A DNA stretch of 64,000 nucleotides from Kribbella sp. NBC_01245 (lineage in GTDB: Bacteria > Actinomycetota > Actinomycetes > Propionibacteriales > Kribbellaceae). Numbering within the stretch: the first letter of the stretch is position 1; each line of letters opens with the position of its first letter. Shown piece by piece: positions 18,316 through 26,862 of the stretch. The stretch is taken from assembly GCF_036226525.1 (NCBI RefSeq), contig NZ_CP108487.1, positions 2,728,001-2,792,000 on the forward strand, in the 5' to 3' direction. The notes beneath the pieces were generated by a model. The model saw only the letters and a program-made list of their open reading frames with translations, was not told the DNA's origin and did not search any database. Both the position numbers and the translations under genes were made by a program.

Positions 18316-19292
18316 CGGCCGCCTCGAAGTACGAGCGACAATTCGTCGGTGAGGCTCTGCGCGACAAGTCTGTCGTAGTACGCAGCGTCGGGGTTTCGGC
18401 GCAACCAATTTTTGAGTCCGCTCAGTGTTTCTTTGCCCTTGGTCATATGCATTCGGCCGCGAGTGGGCACACCCATGGCGATCTCGTTCAGGATGGCGTC
18501 CATGGTCGTACCGTTGCCCACTCGGTTGGGGTTGGTCGTTCCCGTGTACAGATTGTCGACGAGGTTCTGCAACTTCGTGCTGCCGACCTGCGGCGTAGGC
18601 AGGATGTTATCAACGGACTTTGCGGCCGGAGCGAGCTTGGCAGCTTGCGTTGCTCTAATCGCAAGCACGCCGCGTGTTGCTCCACCTCCGGGGAGACCGA
18701 AAGTACTGAGTAGGAAAACGAAGTCCGCGCCTTTGTCGCCAGTTGTTTTGACGTACGGGCCGTAGCCGTCGTCGCCGAGGGCCTTGAATCCGCCGACTGG
18801 GAGGCTGCAGCCAAAGCGTTGGCCGTGGCTGCAGCCGTCGCCCATCTCGAGGATTCGGTCCGGGTGGGAGCGTGCCGGGGTCCGGTAGTCGGAGACTGAA
18901 TCGTCTTCCGATGAACCTGCACCTGTGTCGCTCGCAGCCGGGGGGACGTAGATTTCGTAGTTGGCGTTGGTGTCGCAGCCGCCTTCGTCGGCCATGGGGC
19001 AGTGGCCGTCGTATTCGATGCCGGTGATGGGGTTGCCGCCGGCGAAGGCGTAGCGGTTGCCGGTCCAGGGGTCGGAGCCGAGGCGCAGGTCGGATAGGGC
19101 GCCGTTGTACATGTCGCGGGTGAGGAAGCGGTTCAGGCCGGGCGAGTAGTCGCGGAAGCCCATGTCGTAGCCGCCCGTTGCCGGGTCCCAGCGCTTGGAG
19201 TTGAACCGGTACGGGTTGTGCGCCTCAACCTCAGGCCCACCCGTAGCAGTCGCCTTGTCCTTACCCGAGAAACCAGCGCCATCGTTATCGCC
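18312..19292 (-). pseudogene. orphan Rhs core fragment with C-terminal toxin domain
   Basis: The minus-strand frame carries the end of an Rhs core (YNPYRF-like NPYRFNSKRWDPATGGYDMG, DYSPGLNRFLTRDMYNGA, DPWTGNRYAFAGGNPITG) then a variable tip of about 200 residues ending in a likely nuclease-type domain (LVDNLYTGTTNPNRVGNG, MHMTKGKETLSGLKNWLRRN). It has no Rhs body, secretion signal or natural start; upstream the frame runs into an istB fragment on the other strand. In Rhs and CDI systems such displaced tips act as spare toxin cassettes recombined into the full gene. Toxin family not identified. Confidence 0.7.
18938..19292 (-). repeat. 355-bp Rhs core direct repeat, copy 1
   Basis: Matches 21123-21477 at a constant offset of 2185 bases. 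The 139 bases nearest the toxin tip (18938-19076) are identical; the remaining 216 bases, toward the istB fragment, differ at about 20 positions by my count. Both copies encode the Rhs core end in the same orientation. Confidence 0.9.
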
Positions 19293-19733
19293 GGACCATC
19301 CGGCACCGGCAAGACCCACTTCATCGAAGCCCTTGCACACAAGGTCATCGACGCCGGCATGCGGGTCTCCTGGTTCACCCTCGAATCGCTGACCGCCGCG
19401 ATCGGCCGCGCCACCGTCGACGGATCGGTGAGCAAGACCATCGCCAAGATCACCCGAGCCGAACTCATCGTGATCGACGGCATCGGTATGCTCCCCGCCG
19501 GACAAGCCGCCGGCGAAGCGTTCTACCGCGTCGTGGACGCCGCCTACGAACGCCGCAGCCTCGCCGTCACCAGCAACCTGCACCCAAGCGGATTCGACAC
19601 GATCATGCCCAAAACCCTCGCCACCGCAACCGTCGACCGGCTCCTGCACCACGCCCACGTCGTGCGCACCGAGGGCACCTCACTACGCCTGTCCGAGGCC
19701 ACCGCAGGACGACGAGTGATTGCCCTGAACTAA
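19284..19733 (+). pseudogene. 5'-truncated IS21-family istB (transposition helper ATPase)
   Basis: The frame encodes IstB from its Walker A motif (GPSGTGKTHFIEAL) through Walker B-like AELIVIDGIGMLP, VTSNLHPSGFDTIMPKTLAT and the C terminus RLSEATAGRRVIALN. The N-terminal third is missing and is replaced by the antisense of the Rhs core repeat. The two halves meet in a short identical stretch (ATCGTTATCGCC against TCGTTCTCGCC in the intact Rhs copy). No istA is present, so the element cannot move on its own. Confidence 0.8.
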
Positions 19734-20068
19734 CACCACACGGTGATCAGTTGTCCGCGGACAGGGAAAGAACTGTCCGCCCACAAGGAAGTCCGGCTGT
19801 CTGTTGACACCGACCCGTGTTTGCGGCCACACCGCTAGCCACGACGAAACCGGCCATCGGACCGGCTTCTCCTCGCCGCTGACCCGCGGCGATGCGTGTC
19901 GGCGGACCCCTCGGCCGCGACGTCTTGAGCGCCGACGCGAGTTTCAACTCCGACAGCCGATGCGGCGAGTGCGGTAGCGCCGAACAGCACCCCGACAGGG
20001 CAGGGATCAGCGCCACAAAGACAGACTGGCTCCAACGCACGAAGAGTTGCTGCCGACCTCCCTGGACT
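19734..20068. mobile_element. probable IS21 terminal sequence plus unassigned DNA
   Basis: Just after the istB stop come repeated TGTCCGC/GTCCG motifs, including the palindrome TGTCCGCGGACA (19752-19763) and CTGTCCGCC, which look like IS21 end repeats. The element probably ends near 19810. From there to the next gene I see no convincing ORF. Confidence 0.45.
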
Positions 20069-20437
20069 TCACTGCAGAGCCACCTCGATGATCGACGAGA
20101 CGATCTCCATCCTGCCCCAACCGCCTTCCAAGAGTGCTCCAGAGTCATCCCATTCGAAGCTATCGATCTGCCCGTAGTCCTCCTCTCCCGACGAATCGAC
20201 GGCCGGCGGATTGCCGGAGTTCGACCAGAGGAGCCGAGTAACGCCCTTGAACACCAGCGAACCTCGGCGGAAGCAGTACTGCTCACCCGGCGCGGGTGGC
20301 CGATACTCCGCATGATCGGGAGTGAGGACCAGGTCAAGCTCAAACCTCACCGCACCCGGAGTCGCCGCGATGTCCAGCACGTAGCTCTCTTCCAGCAGAA
20401 CTTCGCGCAACTGGGAGATCTCGACGTAGGGGCGCAT
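20069..20437 (-). CDS. probable immunity protein of the main Rhs toxin
   Basis: 122 residues from ATG 20437, which overlaps the Rhs stop as TGATG. It is acidic and beta-rich by eye (YVEISQLREVLLEESYVLDI, FELDLVLTPDH, YGQIDSFEWDDSGALL). Size, acidity and the overlapping start fit a cognate immunity protein that binds the toxin tip in the cytoplasm. Family not recognised. A longer start at 20452 would lie inside the toxin gene and is less likely. Confidence 0.65.
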   Translation of the reverse strand: MRPYVEISQLREVLLEESYVLDIAATPGAVRFELDLVLTPDHAEYRPPAPGEQYCFRRGSLVFKGVTRLLWSNSGNPPAVDSSGEEDYGQIDSFEWDDSGALLEGGWGRMEIVSSIIEVALQ

Positions 20438-22230
20438 CACGGCAGATCCCATGTGATCGGAGTGTGGTTGCCTGGGCTCTTGCGACTGACCACGTTACCG
20501 TACGGGTCGACGCGCTGGCCGGAGGCGTTTCGGATAGCCACGTGGGGGAAATTGCTCCCTGGCGTGCGAGCTGTGCCTCGTTTGATGACCAAGCGTTCAA
20601 TGCCGTTCGAGTCCACGTACTTGAGTGGACCACCTGACGATTGCACCGCCTTCCAACCCTGCGACTCGGCGACGTCTACGAGTCCGGAGGCCGTGCCACG
20701 CCCGCCCTTGGTCAGCTGCCCGATCGCAAAGTCGGCGTCGTACTTGACGAGCGCTCCGCCAGCCTTTGCGGCAGCACCTTCACGCCCGTGGAACATCATG
20801 GCGCCAGCCATCGCCATGATCGCTCCAATGGAGCCACCCGTATCCCCACAGGTCATTCCGGGCTGTTCGCACATTGTCTTGCCGAATTCGGTCGCATGCA
20901 TTAGCAGGCCGCCACCGCACGTAGAGTTGCCGCCAAGGAGCTGATCCACCGACTTGCAAGTCTCCCAGCCGGGAGTTTGGCCGGTGTTCCAGCCGCGGCG
21001 CTCGAATTCCTCACTAGCAAGGCCCTTAGCCTTCAAGTACGTCTCGCCGTCGGGTGCGATAACGCGGGTCACTCCGACGTTTTCTGAGACCTGATCGCCG
21101 GTCTCGGTGCCCCCGGTACTCGCCGGGGGGACGTAGATTTCGTAGTTGGCGTTGGTGTCGCAGCCGCCTTCGTCGGCCATGGGGCAGTGGCCGTCGTATT
21201 CGATGCCGGTGATGGGGTTGCCGCCGGCGAAGGCGTAGCGGTTGCCGGTCCAGGGGTCGGAACCGAGACGCAGGTCGGACAGGGCGCCGTTGTACATGTC
21301 GCGCGTGAGGAACCGGTTCAGGCCGGGCGAATAGTCGCGGAAGCCCATGTCGTAGCCGCCCGTGGCCGGGTCCCAGCGCTTGGAGTTGAAGCGGTACGGG
21401 TTGTAGGCCTCCACCTCGGGCCCACCGGTGGCGGTGGCCTTGTCCTTGCCCGAGAAACCGGCGCCGTCGTTCTCGCCGTATCCGGTGTAGCGGTACGTCG
21501 AGCGCGTGTTGCCCGACTCAGACGTCAGAGTCTCGACGTCGGTGTGCGGGTTCACCCCGTAGTAGCTCGTCTCCGACGCACCACCAGCTAACGGCGACGT
21601 CGTCTGCGAAATCCGCTCACCACCCGGCCCGTACGTATACGTAGCCGTCGTCTTCGCCACGCCACCCGCACCAGGATCAGGCTGCTCTTCGCTGATGATC
21701 TGGTCCGACATACCCAGATGCGTGAACGTCGTCGTCTTCGCCGTACCCGTGCCGACCTGAGTCGACTCCTGCGTCGTCCGGTCCAACGGGTCGAAGGCGG
21801 TCGTCTGACCCGACTTCAGCGCACCAGTGGCCGGATCGTACTTGCGATGCGAGACCACTCGATCGAAACCGTCATACCCATAACGCTCGACCAGCTTGTC
21901 GTTCGACGTCACCGTGTCCAACCGGCCGAACGCGTCGTAGTTGTAGTTCGCCGACCCCGCTGCACACGGGTCCGTGCTGGTAGTGCCAGCACACAACAGC
22001 CGGTTCCGGTCGTACTTATACCAAGTGTCAGCAGCACCCCTCCGCTGGAAATTGACGTTCCCCGCGGCATCGTACGAATACCCCTCATACGCCCCGGGAC
22101 TCGAACCCGACTTGGTGATCCAGCGCAGCCGGCTGTCATTCGTGTAAACCATGTTCGCCGTCTGAGTCAGGTACGCCGACGGCGAATCCGCATTCTGCAC
22201 CTTCGAGGGTATCGGACGACTTGTGCCCAT
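20437..22230 (-). CDS. Rhs repeat protein, C-terminal part with core and toxin domain
   Basis: 597 codons: YD repeats (for example YSYDAAGNVNF, YNYDAFGRLDTV, YGYDGFDRVVSH), the Rhs core ending in TGIEYDGH, then a variable tip from about residue 375. The last 90 residues (VDVAESQGWKAVQSSGGPLK, GSNFPHVAIRNASGQRVDPY, SPGNHTPITWDLP) resemble colicin-like RNase toxin ends seen in other Rhs tips; that is a resemblance, not a family call. Relative to the upstream Rhs frame it is displaced by one base near 22207-22209, so the full protein would need a frameshift. A coupled immunity gene follows. Confidence 0.75.
   Translation of the reverse strand: MGTSRPIPSKVQNADSPSAYLTQTANMVYTNDSRLRWITKSGSSPGAYEGYSYDAAGNVNFQRRGAADTWYKYDRNRLLCAGTTSTDPCAAGSANYNYDAFGRLDTVTSNDKLVERYGYDGFDRVVSHRKYDPATGALKSGQTTAFDPLDRTTQESTQVGTGTAKTTTFTHLGMSDQIISEEQPDPGAGGVAKTTATYTYGPGGERISQTTSPLAGGASETSYYGVNPHTDVETLTSESGNTRSTYRYTGYGENDGAGFSGKDKATATGGPEVEAYNPYRFNSKRWDPATGGYDMGFRDYSPGLNRFLTRDMYNGALSDLRLGSDPWTGNRYAFAGGNPITGIEYDGHCPMADEGGCDTNANYEIYVPPASTGGTETGDQVSENVGVTRVIAPDGETYLKAKGLASEEFERRGWNTGQTPGWETCKSVDQLLGGNSTCGGGLLMHATEFGKTMCEQPGMTCGDTGGSIGAIMAMAGAMMFHGREGAAAKAGGALVKYDADFAIGQLTKGGRGTASGLVDVAESQGWKAVQSSGGPLKYVDSNGIERLVIKRGTARTPGSNFPHVAIRNASGQRVDPYGNVVSRKSPGNHTPITWDLP
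21123..21477 (-). repeat. 355-bp Rhs core direct repeat, copy 2
   Basis: Partner of 18938-19292. This copy sits in the continuous Rhs reading frame, so it is the likely ancestral position. Recombination between the copies would replace the present toxin/immunity pair by the orphan one. Confidence 0.9.
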
Positions 22231-25144
22231 CCAGGTTGTACGCCAACTGGTGCGAGCTGATCAGCGTGCCATCCGCGCGCGTCTCGACCTGCGAGCGCAG
22301 CGAGCCGTCCTCGACGTACCGATACGCGACCTTGTTGAGGTTCGGCTTCACTTCACCCGCACGCTGACCGCGCGAGGTGTAGGTGAACGACGTCGTCTTC
22401 GGCGCAGGATCAGTGGCCGATGTGCCCGTCTTCACCGACTCGAGCATGTCCCGTACGTCATAGGTGTACGCCGCGAACTGGTCCGTCTCCGGCGCCACCT
22501 GATCGTCAGCGAACCACGACGCCAGGTTCGAGTTCGCGTCGTACCCGTAGGTGGTCGTCGACCGCGGCACGCCCGCCTTCAGCTCCCGCACCTGGTCGGC
22601 CCGGGACAGACCGTCGTACCGGATCTCGTAGGTATCGGTAAGCGCGGTCGGGGTGTTGTCCCGCAGCGACGTCAGCTGCCCGCCCACGTCATAGCTGTAC
22701 GTGAAGTCCTTCGCCGCACCAGGCGTCGCACCGCTACGGACCATCTTCACCGCGTCCGCGACCACCGTGCCGGTCGCCGGAACCGCGAGGGTCACCTTCT
22801 TGTCGACACCTTCGGCGTAGGTGTAGCTACCGAGCGACACCCAGGGCGAGTCCGCCGTACATGCAGACTGGTTCACGGTCTTGGGCGTCGATCCAGCGCT
22901 GTGCTGCACGGTGTAGACCGCAGCTGTCGCCGTACCCACGCCCTGGGGACAACGAGCGAACACCTCGTAGGTACCGGCCGCCGGAACCCGCAGCTTCCAG
23001 CCGAACGTGTCGGTAGAGCCCGAAGCTCCCGCATGGGTCCGGTAGTCGTACCCGACCTTGGTCGCTGCGGTTGTACCCGTCGCCCAAGTGCCAGTCACCG
23101 CGACGTTCTGGCCGTCGGAGTTGTCGACCAGCACCTCTTCCAGGCCGGCCAGCGGTGCGGTGTCGCCGCGGGACTTCATCGAGCCGTCCGGCCAGAAGTC
23201 CCACACCATGGTCCGTTTCGCGTCGCCCGCGGCACTGGTCAGCGTCCGCGAGGTCTGCAATCCGAGCAGGTTGTAGTCGTACGACGTACCGATGCCCCAG
23301 GGATCAACGCTGGTACGCGGCTGGCCGTTGTCGAACCAGGTGAAACTGGACCAATCCCGTGCCGCGGCTGCCGTCGTCGCGTACGTCGGTTCCGATTGGC
23401 GCGACACGTTGCCGACCGCGTCGTACTGGTAGAACGTCCGCGCCGGGTTCGGGTAGGTGACGTCGGTTGAGTCGTACGGCGCGATCCGCTCGATGACCCG
23501 GTTGTTCGCGTCGTACACCATCCGCACGATCGAGTCGCCGGCCTTGGCCGTAGTGCTCACGCCTTGCGGAGACTCGACCGCGGTCCCGTTACCGTTCTCG
23601 TCGTAGGTATAACGGGTGATCCGCTGGATCGTGGCGCCTCCCGTCGGCGTGTGCGGCACGCTGACCTGCGCCACCTTGCCTCGCGCATCCTGGACGATCG
23701 TCTTCTTGTTGCCATCGGCATCGATTTGCCCGACGACCAGGCCATCGCGGTCGTACTGCGTGCGAGTGGCGTAACCGGCGGCGTCGACGGTGGTGATCGG
23801 CCGGTGGTTCAGGTCGTACGACATCGTCGTCTTGGCGTCGTCCTCAGGCGTGTCGTTCTTCCGAGGATCGATCTGCTTGATCAGGTTGCCCACGGTGTCA
23901 TAGACGTACGACGACTTGTAGCTGGAGCGACTGTCGAATGGCGTCACGACATCCGTCAACTGACCGATCGGGTCGTATGTATACCTGGTGACGTAATCGT
24001 CGGGATTGCCGGTGGTCAGGTTCCCCAACGGCGTGGTCGTCTGGAGCAGCCTGCCGAGGTCGTCGTAGCTGTAGGTCGTCTTGCGTTCATCGGCCGCCCC
24101 GTTCGACGGAAGGATCGACGACTCCTGCTCGTCCGCCGCGTTGTAGGTGTGCGTCGAGAACGCCCCGTTGGGCGCGATCACCTTGATCGCGTTGTCGTTC
24201 AGGTCGTACTGCGTCTCGGTGGTTTGCACACGTCCGCCCGCCGCATCGACCGGCGTCGTCTGCTTGGTCGGACGGCCGAATGCGTCGTACTCCGCGATCG
24301 TGTCCTTCAAACGCGCGTCAGTCACCTTCACCACCTGGCCGCGCAGGTCGTACTGGAACGTCGTCGACTTGCTCAGCGGATCGGTGATGGTCCGCGGGTA
24401 ACCGTTCTGGTCATAGCTGCTGTAGACCGTCGGCGCGTTGCCGTTGGCGTCGAACACCTTTACGAGTTGGCCGACGGTGTCGTAGTCGTACGTCGTCTGG
24501 TAGTCGCCGACTGCCGGACTCGCGACGCCGAGTGGATCGGTGACCGCCTTCAGGTTTCCCTGCGCGTCATAGCCGAACTGCCACTTCCTGCCTTGGGAGC
24601 TCGTCTTCTCGGTGAGCACTCTGACCGGCGCGGTCGTGCTCGTGCCCGCCGTCGTCGTGTAGGTCAGCGTCGTACCCGGCGTGCCGTTCTTGTTCGCCAT
24701 GGCGTCCCGGATGAGGGTTGGATATCCGGTGTTCGGCTCGTAGGCCCACGTCGCGATCGCATGGTTCGCCTCCTCCATGCGGATCACGTTGTTCTCACGA
24801 TCCCAGCCGAGCGAGGTCGTCTCGTTCTTGGCGTTCTTCACCCTGATCGCGCGCCCATACGCGTCCATCGTGTAGACCGTCGGGAAGCGCTTGGTCACGC
24901 CGCCCTCGACGAGAACACCGGTGACCGTGGCCTCGAACAAGGGATCGGGCTCCCCGCCCACATCGTTATAGGCGAACTCGGTCACCTTGCCCCGGCGGTC
25001 GGTCAGAGTCTGCAGACGACCGGCCCAGGGGCTCGCGTAATAGGTGAGCTTGGTCTCCCCGTTCCGCGGGTCCTTGACCGAGGACAGCCGACCTTCGGCG
25101 GTGTAGGCGAACTTGAACTGGTGAGCGGTCCGGCAAGCGCCTGA
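22136..25144 (-). pseudogene. Rhs/YD-repeat protein, body without N terminus, frameshifted at its end
   Basis: About 1000 codons of YD repeats (YDAQGNLKAVTDPLG, YDLRGQVVKVTDARLKDTIA, YDAFGRPTKQTTPVDAAGG and many more). A golvesin-like insert lies around 22730-23135 (VDNSDGQNVAVTGTWATG, YEVFARCPQGVG, GTVVADAVKMVR). Repeat sequence continues upstream of the first ATG (24985) to about 25135 (AHQFKFAYTAEGRLSSVKDP) and then stops abruptly beside the next gene. There is no signal peptide, DUF6531 or secretion domain. At 22207-22209 one extra base in a GGG/CCC run shifts the frame into the following Rhs segment. Best read as a degraded toxin gene. Confidence 0.75.
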
Positions 25145-25178
25145 GTGGACTGTCGGTGGGGGCTGGTTGGGTGGGGGG

Positions 25179-25505
25179 ATGGAGATTGGGGCGTTGGGTG
25201 AGCGGCTTGAGGTGTTGTCGGGGCGGTATGCGGAGTACGTGGGCTTCGAGCGGGATGACGACTGGTTCTTGTTAAAGGTCCAGGAGGAGGTTGGCGAGTT
25301 GACGCAGGCCTACCTCCAGCTCACTGGGCGGGCTCGGGCGAAGGGAAGCTCGCCGGAGGAGATACGGGCGGGCTTTGAGGCCGAGTTCGCTGACGTTATT
25401 TGCCAACTCTTGCTCTTCGCCCGGCATCACAAGGTCGACGTCGAGCGCGAGATCGAGCGGAAGTGGCTCGCCCACGAACTACCTGGCACGCCGTACGACG
25501 GCTGA
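25179..25505 (+). CDS. MazG-like nucleotide pyrophosphohydrolase family protein
   Basis: 108 residues from ATG 25179. The MazG-type helical metal site is visible: LKVQEEVGELTQAYLQLTG (E-E-x-x-E) and FADVICQLLLFARHHKVDVE (the E/D pair of the second helix), with EREIERKWL at the end. Such proteins hydrolyse nucleoside triphosphates or related pyrophosphates, often as housecleaning enzymes. The substrate is unknown. Its 5' end abuts the broken N-terminal edge of the Rhs gene. Confidence 0.75.
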   Translation: MEIGALGERLEVLSGRYAEYVGFERDDDWFLLKVQEEVGELTQAYLQLTGRARAKGSSPEEIRAGFEAEFADVICQLLLFARHHKVDVEREIERKWLAHELPGTPYDG

Positions 25506-25507
25506 AA

Positions 25508-25546
25508 GCGTGGTGGTGGGGCTTGCGCCAAGCCCCACCACCACGC
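25508..25546. terminator. bidirectional terminator, 18-bp perfect stem
   Basis: GCGTGGTGGTGGGGCTTG pairs perfectly with CAAGCCCCACCACCACGC around a CGC loop. It fills the 43-bp gap between two convergent genes. Confidence 0.85.
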
Positions 25547-25548
25547 GG

Positions 25549-26409
25549 CTATTTGAGGTAGCTCAAGAGGGCGATTCTCTGGTCGCGTACGGCCTTCGCG
25601 ACTACCCGTGCGATGCGGTCCGCGCCGGCGGCTTCGAAGTGGGTGTGGTCGTTGCAGAAGAACGCGCCGACTGCGCCCTGGGAGTAGTCCCCGTTGTTGG
25701 GGCACAGCTTGAGCGAGTTGTACAAGGTGTAGCTCAGCTTGTGCAGGTCGATTACCGGCACTCCCGCGGCGGAGCCCGCTGCGAACGTCTGCGAGAGGAA
25801 CCCCCGAGTTCCGACGGCTGTACTTCCGCTGCAGCGGATTGCCGAAACGGGCGTTAGCAGAACCGCGTGAACGCCTCGGCTCTTGGCGGCGTTGACCATT
25901 GTGGTGAGCAGGCTCTGGTAGAGCGCCGGTCCGACGTGCCGTGGGCAATTCGGGTCGCCGTCGTTGATACCGAACTGGATGAACAGGTAGTCGCCTGCCT
26001 TCATCCCGGTGCTGGTGTTGAGCATGTCCAGCCACCGCTGGCTATAGGTCCTCGGGCTCACCACGCATTCGCCGGCGGAGTCCTTGGTGCCGGTCACGTT
26101 CGACTCGTACAGCCAGGTCTGGATACTGCGGCCGCCCACGGCCTTGTTCACAACGACGACCTGGTCATTGAACAGCGCGTCGAACTTGTTCCCCCAACCG
26201 ACCGGGCAGGCGGCTCGCGGATCCGCCATAGTCGAGTCACCGGCCATCCACACCTTGACCGTGGCGGCGGCCGTCGCGTTCGCCGCAGGGCGTGCCGTAG
26301 CGCAGCCCGGAGCGGCGACGACCTGGTCGATCGAGGCGCTTGCCGTCGGGCTAGCCGTCAACATCGGTGCCGCGATCACCATCGCGACCGTAAGAATCAG
26401 TTTCCTCAA
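25549..26409 (-). CDS. secreted SGNH/GDSL esterase, rhamnogalacturonan-acetylesterase-like (CE12)
   Basis: 286 residues. The signal peptide (MRKLILTVAMVIAAPMLTAS...ASA) is followed by the four SGNH blocks: block I AGDSTMAD (nucleophile serine near 60), block II GGRS, block III FGINDGD, and block V DHTHFEAAG with the catalytic Asp-His. The order and the spacing of D-x-T-H fit CE12 rhamnogalacturonan acetylesterases, which remove acetyl groups from pectin backbones. Two cysteine pairs suggest export. A LacI-type palindrome lies 39 bp upstream of the start, so sugar-responsive repression is likely. Confidence 0.85.
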   Translation of the reverse strand: MRKLILTVAMVIAAPMLTASPTASASIDQVVAAPGCATARPAANATAAATVKVWMAGDSTMADPRAACPVGWGNKFDALFNDQVVVVNKAVGGRSIQTWLYESNVTGTKDSAGECVVSPRTYSQRWLDMLNTSTGMKAGDYLFIQFGINDGDPNCPRHVGPALYQSLLTTMVNAAKSRGVHAVLLTPVSAIRCSGSTAVGTRGFLSQTFAAGSAAGVPVIDLHKLSYTLYNSLKLCPNNGDYSQGAVGAFFCNDHTHFEAAGADRIARVVAKAVRDQRIALLSYLK

Positions 26410-26447
26410 GGCAGTCTCCAGTTCGGGGGCGTGGGCGGTGGAGATAC

Positions 26448-26463
26448 CTGTTAGCGCTAACAG
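26448..26463. promoter_or_regulatory. LacI-family operator
   Basis: Perfect 16-bp palindrome CTGTTAGCGCTAACAG with the central GCGC... core typical of LacI/GalR operators. It sits just upstream of the CE12-like esterase. No LacI gene is in the window. Confidence 0.75.
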
Positions 26464-26545
26464 TTCGCTCAGAGTAGTGACTCACGCACGCGCTGGCAAC
26501 ACCCCGAACCATCACGCCCAGCAGGAGTCCGATAGCGGCCAGAAC

Positions 26546-26794
26546 CTACGACCCACCGGCCCTGAAGGTCAGCTCGCGCGATCCCGGTCTGGCGGTGCGG
26601 ATGAGGTGGGTGGTGGTGAGGAGGGGCGGGAGGATGAGGAGGGTTAGGGCCGGGAGGCTTAGCCAGAGGGGGACGTCTAGGCCGACGCAGACGTCTGAGG
26701 CCGGGACTTCTGGGGTGCCTTTGGGTCCGCTGCAGACGTTCGACGGCCAGATGGCGATCAGGTAGGCGGGCACGTAACCGAAGTCCCTGTCTCC
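26546..26794 (-). pseudogene. fragment of a HAAS/DUF1700-associated membrane protein
   Basis: The frame encodes FGYVPAYLIAIWPSNVCSGP, then DVPLWLSLPALTLLILPPLL and HLIRTA. It aligns in order with the C terminus of the adjacent gene at 26863-27705 (FGYASVVVFSTMPGQVCTGG, LILLILAPLAVAGLLIRRAA). The N-terminal HAAS domain is absent and an in-frame stop lies shortly upstream. I read it as a truncated tandem paralogue; a tiny functional membrane protein is less likely. Confidence 0.55.
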
Positions 26795-26862
26795 CTCACC
26801 CGACAGTGCCGTCGAGAGAATCTACCGAGGCGAGGGAGCTTGGGAGCGGGAAAACCTAGTTG

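Noticed and set aside
18312..19658. Treating the whole 448-codon frame as one Rhs protein
   Set aside because: The N-terminal 120 codons are antisense to istB; only the part from 19292 downward matches Rhs.
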